DNA of 62,630 bases from CAZHFW01 sp964531675 (GTDB lineage: Bacteria; Planctomycetota; Phycisphaerae; Phycisphaerales; UBA1924), in contig CAZHFW010000024.1 of the NCBI GenBank assembly GCA_964531675.1, positions 1 through 62,630 on the forward strand. The letters are read 5' to 3'. This document shows positions 61,929 to 62,630 of the stretch, in pieces (positions within the stretch are counted from its first letter, which is position 1; the number at the start of each line of letters is the position of its first letter). The position numbers and the translations under genes were made by a program. The notes under the pieces are model-generated. The model did no database searches. It saw only the letters and a program-made list of their open reading frames with translations, and was not told the DNA's origin.

Positions 61929-62630
61929 TCAAGCCGCCTTTCGGACCTGTCGGGATTCGGCGATGCGCAGGAGCTGCGCCACGTCCGCGATAAGGCTGAC
62001 CCCGCCGTCGTCGCGCACCGTGGCGCCCGCGATGGGCCCGCGGGCCTTGGTGCGGTCCTCGGATGAGAGCTGGTCGAGCGACTTGATCACGATCTCCTGC
62101 TGCCCGATCAGCCTCGTCACCATCAGGCCGAAGCGCTTTTCGTTCATCTGGAGGATCACCGCAAACGGGGCCGGGGCTTCCGACGGGACGTCGAAGACCT
62201 GCCCGGCGCTGATGAGCGGGAGCACCGAGTCGCGGAGCCTGAGCACGGGATGCTCGCCGATGCTGAAGACCTGCGACTTCTCGGGCCTGACGATCTCGAG
62301 GATGTTGGTCAGCGGGATCGCGTAGATCTCGCTGGCGACGCCCACCATCATCGCGGGCATGATCGCCACCGTGAGCGGGAGCGTGATCGCGACCGTCGTG
62401 CCCTTGCCGGGCTCGGACCACAGATCGATCGAGCCCTTGAGCTTCTCGATGTTGGTCCGGACCACGTCCATCCCGACGCCGCGGCCGGAGAGATCGCTGA
62501 CCTGATCCGCCGTCGAGAACCCGGGAAGGAAGATGAAGCGGAAGACCTCGCGGTCGGTGAGCTGGGCCAGCGCCTCGGGCGTCACGAGCCCGCGTTCGAC
62601 CGCCTTCTTGCCGATGCGTTCGCGGAGCAG
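61929..62630 (-). CDS. cheA: Chemotaxis histidine kinase CheA, C-terminal part (runs off the window)
   Basis: 233 residues visible, ending at the TGA near 61929; the start lies beyond 62630. Visible pieces are the ATPase end (DREVFRFIFLPGFSTADQVSDLSGRGVGMDVVRTNIEKLKG, with the G-R-G-V-G-M-D G2-type box, then GSIDLWSEPGKGTTVAITLPLT) and the full CheW-like P5 domain (IYAIPLTNILEIVRPEKSQV to SLIADVAQLL). CheA phosphorylates CheY; the cheX and cheY genes follow in the same direction. Confidence 0.92.
   Translation of the reverse strand: MLRERIGKKAVERGLVTPEALAQLTDREVFRFIFLPGFSTADQVSDLSGRGVGMDVVRTNIEKLKGSIDLWSEPGKGTTVAITLPLTVAIMPAMMVGVASEIYAIPLTNILEIVRPEKSQVFSIGEHPVLRLRDSVLPLISAGQVFDVPSEAPAPFAVILQMNEKRFGLMVTRLIGQQEIVIKSLDQLSSEDRTKARGPIAGATVRDDGGVSLIADVAQLLRIAESRQVRKAA

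Overview
The window is high-GC, gene-dense bacterial chromosomal DNA that reads as a member of the Planctomycetota, most likely class Phycisphaerae. The grounds are gene families rather than any rRNA. They include a MoxR/DUF58/BatA von Willebrand cluster with lipoproteins inside it, several DinB/DUF1572 proteins, prepilin-type and DUF6263-like proteins, a CX4CH cytochrome-like protein, and surface proteins ending in a short PEP-CTERM-like tail (P-[TA]-P-G-A, hydrophobic stretch, RRRR). I saw no rRNA or tRNA gene, insertion sequence, prophage or CRISPR array.

Layout. 1-446 (minus) is an open frame that starts like the biotin carrier AccB and ends like a betaproteobacterial DUF4124 protein, which is probably an assembly join. 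615-2270 is an ABC permease cut by one in-frame TAG. 2306-20764 is a long rightward series: NHL lipoprotein, large VWA membrane protein, MoxR ATPase, two lipoproteins, DUF58, lipoprotein, BatA-like, membrane protein, ABC ATPase, ABC permease and a large exported protein. Many of these overlap by 4 bp (GTGA or ATGA). 20739-31022 holds a methyltransferase, an esterase, four DinB-superfamily proteins, an AlkD-like protein, an alpha/beta hydrolase, an ECF sigma factor with a membrane partner, a PilZ protein and a beta-helix protein. 31073-33148 is a TPP riboswitch with thiC.

33442-40930 holds a VOC protein, one leftward LuxR regulator, three rightward PAS-LuxR paralogues, a PEP-CTERM-like protein, a YdeI-like protein and an APC permease. 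41042-46500 has a universal stress protein, a candidate structured RNA of about 270 nt on the minus strand (41952-42226), an MTA/SAH nucleosidase, an S41 peptidase, a second PEP-CTERM-like protein and a DUF2959 lipoprotein. 46605-53493 has a glycosyltransferase with a small membrane partner, an FkbM methyltransferase, a DCC thiol protein, a cobalamin-binding protein with the CarH photoreceptor cap motif but no MerR domain, Hsp20 and threonine aldolase. 53506-60802 has a pseudopilin, a TM protein, a C39-like peptidase, a 242-bp tandem palindromic repeat, a DUF6263-like protein, a PH-domain protein and the CX4CH protein. 60978-62630 is a leftward chemotaxis block (cheA end, cheX, cheY).

The items I would look at first are the RNA at 41952-42226, the amber codon at 2052, the chimeric join near 205 and the B12 protein at 50355. 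All calls come from reading the sequence; no database search was possible.
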